Below, piece by piece: positions 1 to 9,106 of a stretch of 64,000 nt of DNA. The stretch comes from Natrinema marinum. GTDB lineage: Archaea; Halobacteriota; Halobacteria; Halobacteriales; Natrialbaceae. The stretch lies in assembly GCF_024296685.1 (NCBI RefSeq), contig NZ_CP100763.1, positions 1,488,001 to 1,552,000 on the forward strand. The letters are read 5' to 3'. Position 1 is the stretch's first letter; each line of letters opens with the position of its first letter. Below the pieces are notes generated by a model. The model made no database searches. It was not told the DNA's origin and saw only the letters and a program-made list of their open reading frames with translations. A program made the position numbers and the translations under genes.

Positions 1-1626
1 CATCCCGAGCTGTTCCAGCAGTTAGGGATCGAGCCGCCGAAGGGCGTCCTGCTGCACGGCCCGCCGGGCACCGGGAAGACCCTGATGGCCAAGGCCGTCG
101 CCAACGAGATCGACGCTCACTTCGAGACGATCTCCGGGCCGGAGATCATGTCGAAGTACTACGGCGAAAGCGAGGAACAACTCCGCGAGGTCTTCGAGGA
201 GGCCGAGGAGAACGCGCCCGCGATCGTCTTCATCGACGAACTCGACTCGATCGCTGCCAAGCGCGAGGAGGCCGGCGGTGACGTGGAACGGCGCGTCGTC
301 GCCCAACTGCTCAGCCTGATGGACGGCTTAGAGGAGCGCGGCCGCGTCACGGTCATCGCCGCGACCAACCGCGTCGACGCGATCGACCCCGCGCTCCGCC
401 GCGGCGGCCGGTTCGACCGCGAGATCGAGATCGGCGTCCCGGACAAAGAGGGCCGCAAGGAGATCCTCCAGGTCCACACCCGCGGGATGCCCCTCTCCGA
501 GTCGATCGACCTCGAGCAGTACGCCGAGAACACCCACGGCTTCGTCGGGGCCGACCTCGAGTCGCTGGCCCGCGAGAGCGCGATGAACGCGCTCCGGCGC
601 ATCCGCCCAGAACTCGACTTAGAGTCCGAGGAGATCGACGCCGACGTCCTCGAGTCGCTCGAGGTGAACGAGCGGGACGTCAAGGAGGCGCTCAAGGGCA
701 TCCAGCCCTCCGCGCTGCGCGAGGTCTTCGTCGAGGTCCCCGACGTCACCTGGAACGACGTGGGCGGCCTCGGAGACACCAAAGAGCGCCTGCGCGAGAC
801 GATCCAGTGGCCGCTGGACTACCCCGAGGTGTTCGAGGCCATGGACATGCAGGCCGCGAAGGGCGTCCTCATGTACGGCCCGCCGGGGACCGGGAAGACG
901 CTGCTCGCGAAGGCAGTCGCCAACGAGGCCCAGTCGAACTTCATCTCGATCAAGGGTCCCGAGCTGCTGAACAAGTACGTCGGGGAGTCCGAGAAGGGCG
1001 TCCGCGAGGTCTTCGAGAAGGCCCGCGAGAACGCCCCGACCGTGATCTTCTTCGACGAGATCGACTCGATCGCGGGCGAACGCGGCCAGCGCCAGAGCGA
1101 TTCCGGCGTCGGCGAACGGGTCGTCTCCCAGCTCCTGACCGAGCTGGACGGCTTAGAGGAGCTCGAGGATGTCGTCGTCATCGCGACGACTAACCGACCC
1201 GACCTGATCGACAACGCCTTGCTCCGTCCCGGTCGGCTCGACCGCCACGTCCACGTGCCGGTCCCCAACGAGGACGGTCGCAAGAAGATCTTCGAGGTCC
1301 ACACCCGCAACAAGCCCCTGGCCGACGCGGTCGACCTCGAGTGGCTCGCCGCAGAGACGGAGGGCTACGTCGGCGCCGACATCGAGGCGGTCTGCCGCGA
1401 GGCGTCGATGGCCGCCAGCCGCGAGTTCATCAACTCGGTCGATCCCGAGGAGATGGACGACACCATCGGCAACGTCCGCATCAGCCGCGAGCACTTCGAG
1501 CACGCGCTCGGGGAGGTCAACGCGAGCGTGACGCCCGAGACGCGGGAGCAATACGAGGAACTCGAAGAGGAGTTCCAGCAGGCCGAGCCCGGTGGGGAAG
1601 AACAGGTCGGACGGACCTTCCAGTAG
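1..1626 (+). CDS. cdc48: Cdc48/VCP-type AAA+ ATPase (5' partial)
   Basis: Hexameric ATP-driven unfoldase of the Cdc48/p97 (VAT) family, which extracts and unfolds proteins, probably feeding the archaeal proteasome. The reading frame is open from base 1, so the N domain and the start of D1 lie outside the window. About 541 residues are visible. D1 and D2 each show a Walker A GPPGTGKT and a Walker [12 protein letters not shown] in D1 and [11 protein letters not shown] in D2. Each is followed by the arginine-finger region (GGRFDRE and PGRLDRH). The acidic C-terminal tail ends at GRTFQ. The tandem arrangement separates it from single-AAA proteasome activators (PAN). Haloarchaea usually have several paralogues, so the exact one cannot be told from this part. 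Confidence 0.95.
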   Translation, partial: HPELFQQLGIEPPKGVLLHGPPGTGKTLMAKAVANEIDAHFETISGPEIMSKYYGESEEQLREVFEEAEENAPAIVFIDELDSIAAKREEAGGDVERRVVAQLLSLMDGLEERGRVTVIAATNRVDAIDPALRRGGRFDREIEIGVPDKEGRKEILQVHTRGMPLSESIDLEQYAENTHGFVGADLESLARESAMNALRRIRPELDLESEEIDADVLESLEVNERDVKEALKGIQPSALREVFVEVPDVTWNDVGGLGDTKERLRETIQWPLDYPEVFEAMDMQAAKGVLMYGPPGTGKTLLAKAVANEAQSNFISIKGPELLNKYVGESEKGVREVFEKARENAPTVIFFDEIDSIAGERGQRQSDSGVGERVVSQLLTELDGLEELEDVVVIATTNRPDLIDNALLRPGRLDRHVHVPVPNEDGRKKIFEVHTRNKPLADAVDLEWLAAETEGYVGADIEAVCREASMAASREFINSVDPEEMDDTIGNVRISREHFEHALGEVNASVTPETREQYEELEEEFQQAEPGGEEQVGRTFQ

Positions 1627-1650
1627 GGTCGCCGACCGCGGCGCAGTCTC

Positions 1651-2487
1651 CTATTCTTCGCACGTCTCGCACTCGCCAGTGACGTCGCCCGACCGCGGGT
1701 CGTCGCCGGTGACGAACTCGAGACGCGCCAGTCGTTGCTCGAGGACGTACCGGAACCAGCCGACGAGCCCGTGAGCCCGCTCGCTGGCCCAGATTCCGAC
1801 CTCGGTCCGTTCGTCCGGCACGAGGCCACTGGACAACGCGCTCAGCACGACTGTTTTCCGATCGACCAGTACCAGTCGGCCGATCGACCGTCCCGGTCGA
1901 ACGTGCGCGTCGAACGCGAACTCCGAGACAGCGACCGCGGCCGCCGGCATCTCATTGTGAACGCGTCGCCGGTCGACCGCCGAGGGGACTTCGACGAACA
2001 CCGCGACGTTTCGGTCGCGTGCCGACGCGAGCCTCTCGAGCAGCGACGGGCTTAGCACGCTGCCGTCGGCCGCGAGGAGGTAGAGTTCGCTCGTCGCTTC
2101 CTCGAGCGCCGTCCGCGTCCGGTTGTCGACGTCTCGCTGGCTGGCGACCTGCCAGACGCCGTCTTCATCGACCGTCCGCTGCTCGAGTTCCTGTAAGTGG
2201 GCCGCCGCCGTCTCGAGGTGGTCGCGGTACTCCTGTCGAAGCCGTTCTCGGGCGACGTCGACCGGGACGACGGCGTATCGGCGGGGATCGGACTCCTGTA
2301 CGTCCACGAGCCCGAGTCGGTGGAGTCGGTCGACGACGTCATAGACACGTGACTGGGGAACATCGGCAACCCGACTGATCTCGTTTGCCGTCCCCTCCGA
2401 CAGCTGCGTCAACGCGACGAAACACTGTGCCTCGTAGGTGCGAAGGCCCAGTTTTTCCAGCGCTTCGACGGCGTCCGCTTTAGACAT
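1651..2487 (-). CDS. TrmB-family transcriptional regulator
   Basis: A 278-residue DNA-binding protein of the TrmB family, which in archaea controls sugar and central carbon genes. Residues about 10-75 form a winged helix (LGLRTYEAQCFVALTQLSEG, then VPQSRVYDVVDRLHRLGLV). A coiled-coil-like stretch follows (LRQEYRDHLETAAAHLQELE), and the C-terminal half resembles the effector or PLD-like part of TrmB proteins. It converges on the Cdc48 gene and is not in an operon. An inverted repeat sits just before the start codon. The ligand and target genes cannot be deduced. The paired CxxC at the very C terminus (GECETCEE) is unusual and might bind metal. Confidence 0.85.
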   Translation of the reverse strand: MSKADAVEALEKLGLRTYEAQCFVALTQLSEGTANEISRVADVPQSRVYDVVDRLHRLGLVDVQESDPRRYAVVPVDVARERLRQEYRDHLETAAAHLQELEQRTVDEDGVWQVASQRDVDNRTRTALEEATSELYLLAADGSVLSPSLLERLASARDRNVAVFVEVPSAVDRRRVHNEMPAAAVAVSEFAFDAHVRPGRSIGRLVLVDRKTVVLSALSSGLVPDERTEVGIWASERAHGLVGWFRYVLEQRLARLEFVTGDDPRSGDVTGECETCEE

Positions 2488-2801
2488 GGTCGAACGTCCC
2501 GTTCGTCTGAAGAGTCATCTACAATGGGAACTATTTGCATGGATCGTAGAAAAGCTGATCCATCTCTTCAGCCCGATAGAATGGCGGTAGCGGGCCGATC
2601 GATCGCGACAATCGGAGTCGGTCGTCCGACCGCTCGTGGGACCACGATCGACGCACCAGCGTCGGTACGTCGATCGAACTCACCAATTCAAGCCGAAGTT
2701 TCGTAGGCCGGAGTCTAGAAGCATTCGGTAATGGACGGAACACCGATCGATCGGGGCCAGGGTGTCGCCGTACGAGCGTACGATAGAGGAGGGTGTCGTG
2801 G
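2488..2801. other. intergenic region, no convincing gene
   Basis: About 310 bases lie between the TrmB-type gene and the HalOD1 gene on the opposite strand. Short open frames here encode basic, serine- and arginine-rich peptides unlike haloarchaeal proteins. Apart from the inverted repeat at 2491-2505 I see only promoter-length sequence for the two divergent genes. Confidence 0.5.
2491..2505. promoter_or_regulatory. inverted repeat at the trmB-like start
   Basis: CGAACG-TCC-CGTTCG is a perfect 6-3-6 inverted repeat, and it ends 3 bases before the ATG of the TrmB-family gene. For a leaderless haloarchaeal transcript this overlaps the likely transcription start, a position suited to negative autoregulation. 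The symmetry is seen directly; the role is inferred. Confidence 0.4.
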
Positions 2802-3128
2802 ATGACGGGGTCCGATCGGGACCCCACGGAAGACCGGCCGATACTCGCCGAGCGGACGTACGACGAATCGACGCCGGCCAGTATAGCTGCTATCTATGCA
2901 CTCGCAACCGCACTCGAGACCGATCCGATCAGTTGTTCGACCGAGTTCGGATTCACGCTGTACGATTACGTCGATCCCGAAGCCCTCAATGCGATCGTCA
3001 CGCACGACCAGCCGGCGGGTACCGTCACCGTCGAACTCTCGCTCGAGGAGTATCTACTCCAGATCACGGACACGGGCCGCGTCCGCGTTCTGGGAGCGAG
3101 CGATTCGCTACCTGAACCGGACCGGTAG
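2802..3128 (+). CDS. stand-alone HalOD1 domain protein
   Basis: A 108-residue protein that is almost entirely a HalOD1 (halobacterial output domain 1). The recognisable core is SIAAIYALATALETDPISC followed by LYDYVDPEALNAIV. HalOD1 domains are found in haloarchaea, alone or as outputs of signalling proteins, and their biochemical role is not established. I start at the ATG at 2802; an in-frame GTG at 2793 would add three residues. A second small HalOD1 protein lies at 62024-62293 and shares the YDxVDPEAL core. No operon partner is evident. Confidence 0.75.
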   Translation: MTGSDRDPTEDRPILAERTYDESTPASIAAIYALATALETDPISCSTEFGFTLYDYVDPEALNAIVTHDQPAGTVTVELSLEEYLLQITDTGRVRVLGASDSLPEPDR

Positions 3129-3149
3129 GCCGCGTTCCGTGAGCCGGTG

Positions 3150-3623
3150 TCAGTGGGCGAGATCGACCGGCTCGAGGTCCGCGAGAACCTCGTCGGCGTG
3201 GCCGTCGGGCGAGACGCCCTCGTAGACCCCTTCGATTCGGCCGTCCGGTCCGACGACGTACGTGTTGCGGAAGACGCCGTCGAAGGTGTTGCCGAACATC
3301 TGCTTTTCGCCGTAGGATTCGTAGAGCGTCGCGACCTCGCCGAACTCGTCGGAGAGGAGATCGAACGCGAGGTCGTAGTCGGCCGCGAAGTCGGCGAGGT
3401 CGTCGACGGAATCGTCGCTGATACCGACGACCGCGGCGTCGCGGTCCGCGAGTTGGGGGAGCGCGTCGTTGAACCCGCAGGCTTCGGCCGTACAGCCGTC
3501 GGTGTTCGCGCGGGGATAGAAGTAGACGACCAGCCGCTGGCCATCGAAATCCGAGCGGCGGACCGTCTCGCCGTGCTGGTTGGGCAGTTCGAACTCTGGC
3601 GCTTCGTCGCCGACATCGAGCAT
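3150..3623 (-). CDS. bcp: Bcp/PrxQ-type peroxiredoxin
   Basis: Thiol peroxidase that reduces hydrogen peroxide and organic peroxides in the cytoplasm. At 157 residues it has the usual length. The peroxidatic cysteine is C44 in the TDGCT context, and C49, five residues later, fits the resolving cysteine of the atypical two-cysteine Bcp class (GCTAEACGF). The N-terminal DVGDEAPEFELPNQHGE is the family opening. It is a single-gene unit next to the GINS/primase operon on the same strand and separated from it by about 115 bases. The electron donor, probably a thioredoxin, is not encoded nearby. Confidence 0.93.
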   Translation of the reverse strand: MLDVGDEAPEFELPNQHGETVRRSDFDGQRLVVYFYPRANTDGCTAEACGFNDALPQLADRDAAVVGISDDSVDDLADFAADYDLAFDLLSDEFGEVATLYESYGEKQMFGNTFDGVFRNTYVVGPDGRIEGVYEGVSPDGHADEVLADLEPVDLAH

Positions 3624-3738
3624 GCTCGGGAGTTAGCGACAGTTATTGTATACGTTACGGTTTCACACGGGAATACATCTCAGTACAGAGGTCTCCAGAG
3701 CTGTCTCCAAGACGTGGGTCGGCCGGGCCACACAGCGG

Positions 3739-4710
3739 TCACTCGAGCCGTTCGGCCGCCTCTCGGTCGACGAGCGGGGCGGCGTTTTGCTCCGGTAGCG
3801 TGACCACGTCGTCGCTCGTGAGGGTGTACTCGCGATCGTCCACTCCGAGGATCGAGCCGATGTCGCTGGTGATCCGGACGGTCGTCCGGTCGACATCGGC
3901 TGGCCCTGTGTCGAGCGAGTCACCCGCACCGGCGTCGCCCGCCTCACCGCCGGAATCGGCGTTCGTGGCTCCGGTGTCGGTGTCGTGGCCGGCGTCGGGT
4001 TCGGTGGCAGTGTCCACGGATGCCCCCTCGCTGTCGTCCTCGTCGCGCGGTTCGGACGGCCGCGTCGGCGGCCCGTCACCGCCCATCACGTCCGCGGCCG
4101 TGACGCCACTCGAGTCGGCCCCATCCGAGCCCGGTCGCGGCTCGGCGCCGTGCTCGGTCTCTACTGGCGGGTCCTCCGGTGGAATCGGCGGCGTGTCTTC
4201 CGCAGTCGCGCGGCCGGACGGATCGGCCGAGGCCAACTGTGAGTCGGCCGGCTCCGCCGGGTGGACCGCGTCGGATTCGGCCGCCGAGTCGGCTGCAGAC
4301 GCCGAGTCGGTCGTTGCGGCGTCGACGCCCTCGAGTACGTCCAGCACGCGGGACTTGTTCGAGCCGATGCGGTCGACGAGGTCGTCGAACAGGTCGGCCT
4401 CCTCTGCGGTCAGCCCGTCGTCGTCGGCCGCCATGCCGGCCGCGGCGAGGCTGGCCTGCTTGACGAGTTTCCCCATCCGACGCTCGTAGATCGCCTCGAC
4501 GACGTCCTTGGCGGTCTCGATCTCGTCGGTCAGGCGGCCCACCTCGGGCGAGGAAAACGGGTCATCGGCCTGTTCGGCGACGCGGTCGCGTTCGTCCTCC
4601 AGGTCGGCGATGTAGTCGCCGACCTCCTGGTAGAACGAGGGGCGCAGATTCTGGAGGCTGTCCTTCTGGCGCTCCTTGCTCTGGACCGAACGCAACTCGT
4701 CTAAATTCAT
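3739..4710 (-). CDS. GINS complex protein (Gins51 type)
   Basis: Archaeal GINS subunit, part of the replicative helicase assembly that links MCM to primase and polymerase at the fork. At 323 residues it is long. The N-terminal 110 residues form the alpha-helical A domain (NLDELRSVQSKERQKDSL, then LRPSFYQEVGDYIADLEDE). The middle (about 125-260) is a low-complexity acidic linker rich in D, E, S, P and T. The last 60 residues form the small beta domain (TVRITSDIGSILGVDDREY). The reading frame overlaps the end of priS by four bases (ATGA), so the two are translated from one message. The long acidic linker is typical of haloarchaeal versions. Confidence 0.85.
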   Translation of the reverse strand: MNLDELRSVQSKERQKDSLQNLRPSFYQEVGDYIADLEDERDRVAEQADDPFSSPEVGRLTDEIETAKDVVEAIYERRMGKLVKQASLAAAGMAADDDGLTAEEADLFDDLVDRIGSNKSRVLDVLEGVDAATTDSASAADSAAESDAVHPAEPADSQLASADPSGRATAEDTPPIPPEDPPVETEHGAEPRPGSDGADSSGVTAADVMGGDGPPTRPSEPRDEDDSEGASVDTATEPDAGHDTDTGATNADSGGEAGDAGAGDSLDTGPADVDRTTVRITSDIGSILGVDDREYTLTSDDVVTLPEQNAAPLVDREAAERLE

Positions 4711-5882
4711 TCTTTCTCCTTCTCCGCCCGGCCGCGTGCCATCAGGAACACGGCGACGTACTCCGGTAGTGACTGGTCGCCTTCCTGGACCGTAAAGCTA
4801 TCTCCTCCAAGCTCGATCTCGCCGCCGTCGGTTACGTCGACGGCGATCTCGTGGCCCGTGAAGGTCTCGGGGACGGCGTCGACGAGCGGATCGAACTCCT
4901 CGAGTTCGTCTCGCTCTAAGCGCACCGTCTCGAGGCCGCTGCCGCCGTGGAGACTGCCCGGCAGGCGGATGAGCCGGTTCGTGTCCGTGGTGACGGGTTC
5001 GTCGATCGGCGCGTTGTCCCGCTCGACGGCGGTACTCGCGAACCGCTCTGCCAACTGGGCGACCGCGGTGTGGACGGTAACGTTGCCCGCCTCGAGCTGG
5101 TCTCGATTGTTGCGGGCCGCGTTCAGCGTGGCCTCGGCTTTGCCCTCGCCGATGCCGTCGAACGTCTGGAGTCGCTCGAGGGCCGCGTCGTCGTCCAGTT
5201 CGAGCAACTCGTCCACGAAGTCCATGAAGTGCGCGTGCGTTCTGGCACCCCAGCCACCCTCGATCTGGAGCGTGCGGCGCTCGGTCGGCGTCTTCCGTCC
5301 CAGCCCCGCGACGGTCTCGGTCTCGATCAGTTCGTCGTACTCGAGGCCGATACCGCGGACGTAGTCGACGATCTCGCGGCGGTGTTCCCGCTCGAGATGG
5401 AGGACGTTCTCGTCGCGGACGTGGACGTGATAGCCCCGGCCGCCCGAGAAGACGATCTCGAGGTCTTCGAAGGCGAAGTCGTCGGTGAGGAAGTCGAGCA
5501 GCCGAAAGAGGGCGTCCTTACACTTCGCGAGCATCTCGGCGTAGCTGTCCTCGCCGAGGGTGACACTCGGCAGGTGGTCGGCGTCGAGGTCGAAGACGAG
5601 ATCCGCGGACTGCCAGTCTTTGGCGTGCATCGAACTCGCACCGGGGTCTCGAAAGCGCCCCGCGGAGAAGTAGACGTGTCGGGGGCGCTTCCGAACGAGA
5701 AACTCGGAGAGATCGCCCAACTCGAGGAGCGATCGGTGACGGACCATCGTCGTATCCGGCCCCTCGGTCCAGGGGATAAAGCCCCACTCGCGTTCGTTCG
5801 CGGCGGGCGGCGGCGTGATCTCCGTGCGGCGGTAGTGATCACGGAATCGCCCTCGAAGATAGGCCCTCGTTCGCTCCTCCAT
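4707..5882 (-). CDS. priS: DNA primase small (catalytic) subunit PriS
   Basis: Catalytic subunit of the archaeal-eukaryal primase; it synthesises RNA or DNA primers in complex with PriL, which is not in this window. The protein has 391 residues. The metal-binding catalytic aspartates are in FDLDAD (residues 97-102), and the SGGRGYHVHVRD segment carries the nucleotide-binding loop of the Prim_Pol fold. A second acidic/arginine region (RLIRLPGSLHGGSGLE) is also conserved. The stop overlaps the start of the GINS gene, an arrangement well known in haloarchaea that couples primase and helicase components. Confidence 0.95.
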   Translation of the reverse strand: MEERTRAYLRGRFRDHYRRTEITPPPAANEREWGFIPWTEGPDTTMVRHRSLLELGDLSEFLVRKRPRHVYFSAGRFRDPGASSMHAKDWQSADLVFDLDADHLPSVTLGEDSYAEMLAKCKDALFRLLDFLTDDFAFEDLEIVFSGGRGYHVHVRDENVLHLEREHRREIVDYVRGIGLEYDELIETETVAGLGRKTPTERRTLQIEGGWGARTHAHFMDFVDELLELDDDAALERLQTFDGIGEGKAEATLNAARNNRDQLEAGNVTVHTAVAQLAERFASTAVERDNAPIDEPVTTDTNRLIRLPGSLHGGSGLETVRLERDELEEFDPLVDAVPETFTGHEIAVDVTDGGEIELGGDSFTVQEGDQSLPEYVAVFLMARGRAEKEKE

Positions 5883-5966
5883 ACGACTCGAGTAGTCGTG
5901 GATGGGGGCGTATAATCCTGCCGAATGGTTCGAACGCGGCGACCGTCGTAACGAGCGGGGAGAGGA

Positions 5967-6443
5967 CTACCGGCGAATCAGTTCCGAAATGCGGTCGGTA
6001 ATTCCCACGTCCGCCCCGAGTTTCAGGTAGTAGGCGTCGCCGCCGTCCTCGTAGTAGTTGTCGATCCGGCGCTTGATCTCGAAGCCGAGATGTTCGTAGA
6101 ACTGGAGGGCGTTCTCGTTGCTCGTGCGGGCGTGACACGTGATCGTGTCGTGGTCGTTGGCCACGTGGGCGACGAGTCGTTTCCCGATCCCCTCGCCGCG
6201 GAACTCGGACGAGACCGCCAGAAAGAGAATATAACCGTCGCGGCGAACGGCGGCGAAGCCGATCAGTTCCCCATCCTGGACGTAACAGTGTACCTTCGAT
6301 CGGCGATACGCGTCGGTGAAGAAATCGTATCGCTGTTTGAGCACACCTTCCTGACGATTGATCGCCTCTTTCAGCTGCCAGGCTTCGTCGACGAAATCGC
6401 CGCTCCCCGGGGCGACGACCCGACTGTCGATGTTGACGCTCAC
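5967..6443 (-). CDS. GNAT-family N-acetyltransferase
   Basis: A roughly 158-residue acetyl-CoA-dependent acyltransferase. Motif A is clear: ILFLAVSSEFRGEGIGKRLV carries the RGxGIGxxL acetyl-CoA pyrophosphate loop. Motif B follows (NENALQFYEHLGFEI), as in RimI/ribosomal-protein acetyltransferases. The substrate is not predictable. The N-terminal part (FVDEAWQLKEAINRQEGVL) is specific to a haloarchaeal group. Two GTG codons at 6449 and 6443 can start the frame; I prefer 6443, which gives MSVNID. It is divergent from the archease gene. Confidence 0.8.
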   Translation of the reverse strand: MSVNIDSRVVAPGSGDFVDEAWQLKEAINRQEGVLKQRYDFFTDAYRRSKVHCYVQDGELIGFAAVRRDGYILFLAVSSEFRGEGIGKRLVAHVANDHDTITCHARTSNENALQFYEHLGFEIKRRIDNYYEDGGDAYYLKLGADVGITDRISELIRR

Positions 6444-6603
6444 TACCACACACTACCAGCGTCGTCAATATAATTCCACCGGCAGTCGATCCTCTGGAAC
6501 GTCAGACGGCGGCGACATGTTTCGAGCGATTCGTGTTTCCCCGCGACGACCGCGGCCATCGAATCGACGAACATACGATCCCAGCCGCCGAACCGGCAAG
6601 CGA

Positions 6604-7035
6604 ATGGGGTTCGAACTGCGCGCCCACACGGCCGATATCGCGGTCTCGGCGACCGGCGCCTCGCTCGAGGCGACGTTCGCGGCGGTAGCCGACGGCCTCG
6701 CGGCCGCGTCGTGCGAGGAGATTCCGGTCGACACAGGGGAGCGCTTTTCGCTCGCCGTGACCGCCGAGAGCCGCGAGGCCCTGCTGTTCGACTACCTCGA
6801 CGAACTGATATACCTGCGGGACGTGCGGGCGGAGCTGCCCGTCGACCACCGCGTCGACTCGATCGACGTCGATCCAGCGACCGACGGGGCGGACGAGTGG
6901 CACCTCGAGGGAAGCACCCGCGGCGTCCCGCTCGCCGAAATCGACGCCCGCGAGGTGAAGGCGGTGACCTACTCGGAGATGCGACTCGAACGCGCCGACG
7001 ACGGCTGGGAGGCGTACGTCGTCTTCGACGTCTGA
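6604..7035 (+). CDS. archease (RtcB activator)
   Basis: Archease, a small protein that accelerates RtcB RNA ligase by promoting GTP-dependent guanylation and allowing multiple turnover. The 143-residue frame from the ATG at 6604 begins MGFELRAHTADIAV, matching the family opening ((E/R)xxxHTADxxI). It ends with VKAVTYSEMRLERADDGWEA, containing the conserved KAxTYH-like strand with Ser in place of His, then VVFDV. The frame extends upstream, but that part is basic and unlike haloarchaeal protein. It lies 80 bases upstream of rtcB on the same strand, the classic pairing, so both probably act in tRNA splicing and RNA repair. Confidence 0.92.
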   Translation: MGFELRAHTADIAVSATGASLEATFAAVADGLAAASCEEIPVDTGERFSLAVTAESREALLFDYLDELIYLRDVRAELPVDHRVDSIDVDPATDGADEWHLEGSTRGVPLAEIDAREVKAVTYSEMRLERADDGWEAYVVFDV

Positions 7036-7115
7036 GCGAGCCGAACGGGCTCGACCCCGGCGACGAGCGAACCGAGAGACGAACATCTTTCTTCGACGGC
7101 GTCCGACTCTCGCGT

Positions 7116-8621
7116 ATGACCACCTTCGACGCCGACGGCATCACGCTCGAGCGGGTGCGCGAATACGTCTGGGAGATTCCAGAGACGGGCGATATGCGCA
7201 CTCCCGCGCGCGTATTGGCCAGCGAAGCGCTGCTCGAGGAGATCGCGGACGACAAGACGCTCGAGCAGATCACGAACACGACCCATCTGCCGGGAATTAC
7301 CAAGTACGCGATCTGTATGCCCGACGGCCATCAGGGCTACGGCTTCCCGGTCGGTGGAGTCGGCGCACTCGACGCCGAAAACGGCTGTATTTCGCCGGGA
7401 GCGGTCGGCTACGACATCAATTGCGGCGTCAGGATGATGCGGACGAACCTAACCTACGACGAGTTACGGGGTCGGGAAGAGGAACTCGTCGACTCGCTAT
7501 TTGCCAACATCCCATCGGGTCTCGGCGGCGGCGGCATCGTCGAGGCCGGCGTCGACACCGTCGACGAGATCCTCGCCCGCGGCGTCGACTGGGCGCTCGA
7601 GAACGGCCACGCGGTCGAAGACGACCTGTTGCACTGCGAGGACGAGGGGATGCGCGAGGGGGCGGACCCCGACAAGGTCAGTCAGAAGGCCAAGGATCGC
7701 GGGAAGAACCAGATCGGTTCGCTGGGCTCGGGGAATCACTTCCTCGAGGTCCAGCGCGTGACCGATATCTTCGACGACGAGGTCGGTGAGGCCTACGGGC
7801 TCTCCGAGGATCAGATCGTCGTGCTGATCCACTGCGGTTCGCGCGGACTGGGCCACCAGACCTGCAACGACTACCTCCGGAAGATCGAGCAGCAACACCA
7901 GGGATTGCTGAACCAGTTGCCGGACAAAGAGTTGGCCGCGGCTCCGGCGGGATCCCAGCTCGCCGAGGACTACTACGGCGCGATGAACGCGGCGATCAAC
8001 TTCGCGTGGGTCAACCGCCAGCTGATCATGCACCGGACGCGGCAGGTCTTCGAGCGCGTGTTCGATCGGTCCTGGGAGGAAATGGAGATGGACCTGCTGT
8101 ACGACGTGGCTCACAACATCGCGAAAAAAGAGACGCACGAGGTAGGGGTCGGGCCGGAGGGTCGACCAGTGCGAGACGGCGACGCCGGAGAGCGCGAGGA
8201 GCGCGAACTCTACGTCCACCGCAAAGGCGCGACGCGGGCGTTCCCCGCCGGCCATCCCGAGGTGCCAGCGGCCTACCGCGATGTCGGACAGCCAGTCATC
8301 ATCCCCGGCAGCATGGGTGCGGGCAGCTACGTCCTCCGCGGCGGGGAGAACTCGATGGATCTCACCTTCGGCTCGACGGCACACGGCGCGGGTCGACTGA
8401 TGAGCCGCACGCAAGCGAAAAACGAGTACTGGGGCGGCGACGTGCAACAGCAGCTGCGGGAGCAGAATCAGATCTACGTCAAGGCCCAGTCGGGCGCGAC
8501 GGTGGCCGAGGAAGCGCCGGGCGTCTACAAGGACGTCGACGAGGTCGTCCGCGTCTCGGACGAACTCGGCATCGGCGACAAGGTGGCGCGGACGTTCCCC
8601 GTTTGCAACATCAAGGGCTGA
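7116..8621 (+). CDS. rtcB: RNA-splicing ligase RtcB
   Basis: GTP- and manganese-dependent RNA ligase that joins 2',3'-cyclic phosphate and 5'-hydroxyl ends, the ligation step of archaeal tRNA splicing. The protein has 501 residues. Visible signatures are CMPDGHQGYGFPVGG near residue 70, GYDINCGVR with the metal cysteine, GSLGSGNHFLE, IHCGSRGLGHQ and, near the C terminus, GSMGAGSYVLRG and FGSTAHGAGR. The last motif contains the histidine that becomes guanylated. Upstream in-frame sequence is antisense-like, so I use the ATG at 7116. It is next to the archease gene, which activates it. Confidence 0.96.
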   Translation: MTTFDADGITLERVREYVWEIPETGDMRTPARVLASEALLEEIADDKTLEQITNTTHLPGITKYAICMPDGHQGYGFPVGGVGALDAENGCISPGAVGYDINCGVRMMRTNLTYDELRGREEELVDSLFANIPSGLGGGGIVEAGVDTVDEILARGVDWALENGHAVEDDLLHCEDEGMREGADPDKVSQKAKDRGKNQIGSLGSGNHFLEVQRVTDIFDDEVGEAYGLSEDQIVVLIHCGSRGLGHQTCNDYLRKIEQQHQGLLNQLPDKELAAAPAGSQLAEDYYGAMNAAINFAWVNRQLIMHRTRQVFERVFDRSWEEMEMDLLYDVAHNIAKKETHEVGVGPEGRPVRDGDAGEREERELYVHRKGATRAFPAGHPEVPAAYRDVGQPVIIPGSMGAGSYVLRGGENSMDLTFGSTAHGAGRLMSRTQAKNEYWGGDVQQQLREQNQIYVKAQSGATVAEEAPGVYKDVDEVVRVSDELGIGDKVARTFPVCNIKG

Positions 8622-9106
8622 TCGCGGGGTCGGTGCCGTCGCTTTACGGTTCGCCCTCTCGGTCGGTATGTCCAGGTCATCGGGACGGAAACGGCCGACT
8701 CGATCACGGCCGATTCAGCGCGAACGAACCGACCGAACGAGCCTGTGGGGGTACTGGCAGACTCGCACGGTCGTTCGGTGACCAGCAGGTGTGGCGAACC
8801 GTCGACCCGCCGTGAACGGGTGACTGGCGATACGTTCGTCCGATCTGCCCCGCGATGGCAGACCGGGTGTGTGTTGTCGAGTGACACGGATGGAGATTAT
8901 CCCGGCGGTGGCAAGCGTTTTTCCCGACGGGCACCCCCGCCTGGGTCGGGACTCCTGAACCGCGACCGGACGGGCGACCCACACTCGAGGGTGTCTCGAA
9001 CGTGTGTACTCGGCGGCAGATCCGGTCGGGAGCGGAGTCAGCGAGTGGTACCACCGCGGACCGCTCACCACCCGCCGCGAGGAACAGCGCGGTCGCACGG
9101 CCCGCG
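8622..9106. other. 485-base region without a recognisable gene
   Basis: No reading frame here has the acidic composition of haloarchaeal proteins. Open frames on both strands are rich in Arg, Ser and Pro, as expected for non-coding GC-rich DNA. A tract TTTTT (about 8922-8926) is followed at once by TCCCGAC, then by its complement GTCGGGA about 16 bases later (roughly 8926-8955), giving a 7-bp hairpin. The stretch is too long for a simple promoter because the genes on both sides converge here. A small RNA or a decayed gene is possible. Confidence 0.4.

Noticed and set aside
6358-6603. 82-residue N-terminal extension of archease
   Set aside because: The extension is basic and Ser/Arg-rich. The family opening FELRAHTADI starts right at the ATG at 6604.
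8622-9106. hidden tRNA
   Set aside because: No T-arm core of the GGTTCRA type with a matching acceptor stem is present on either strand.
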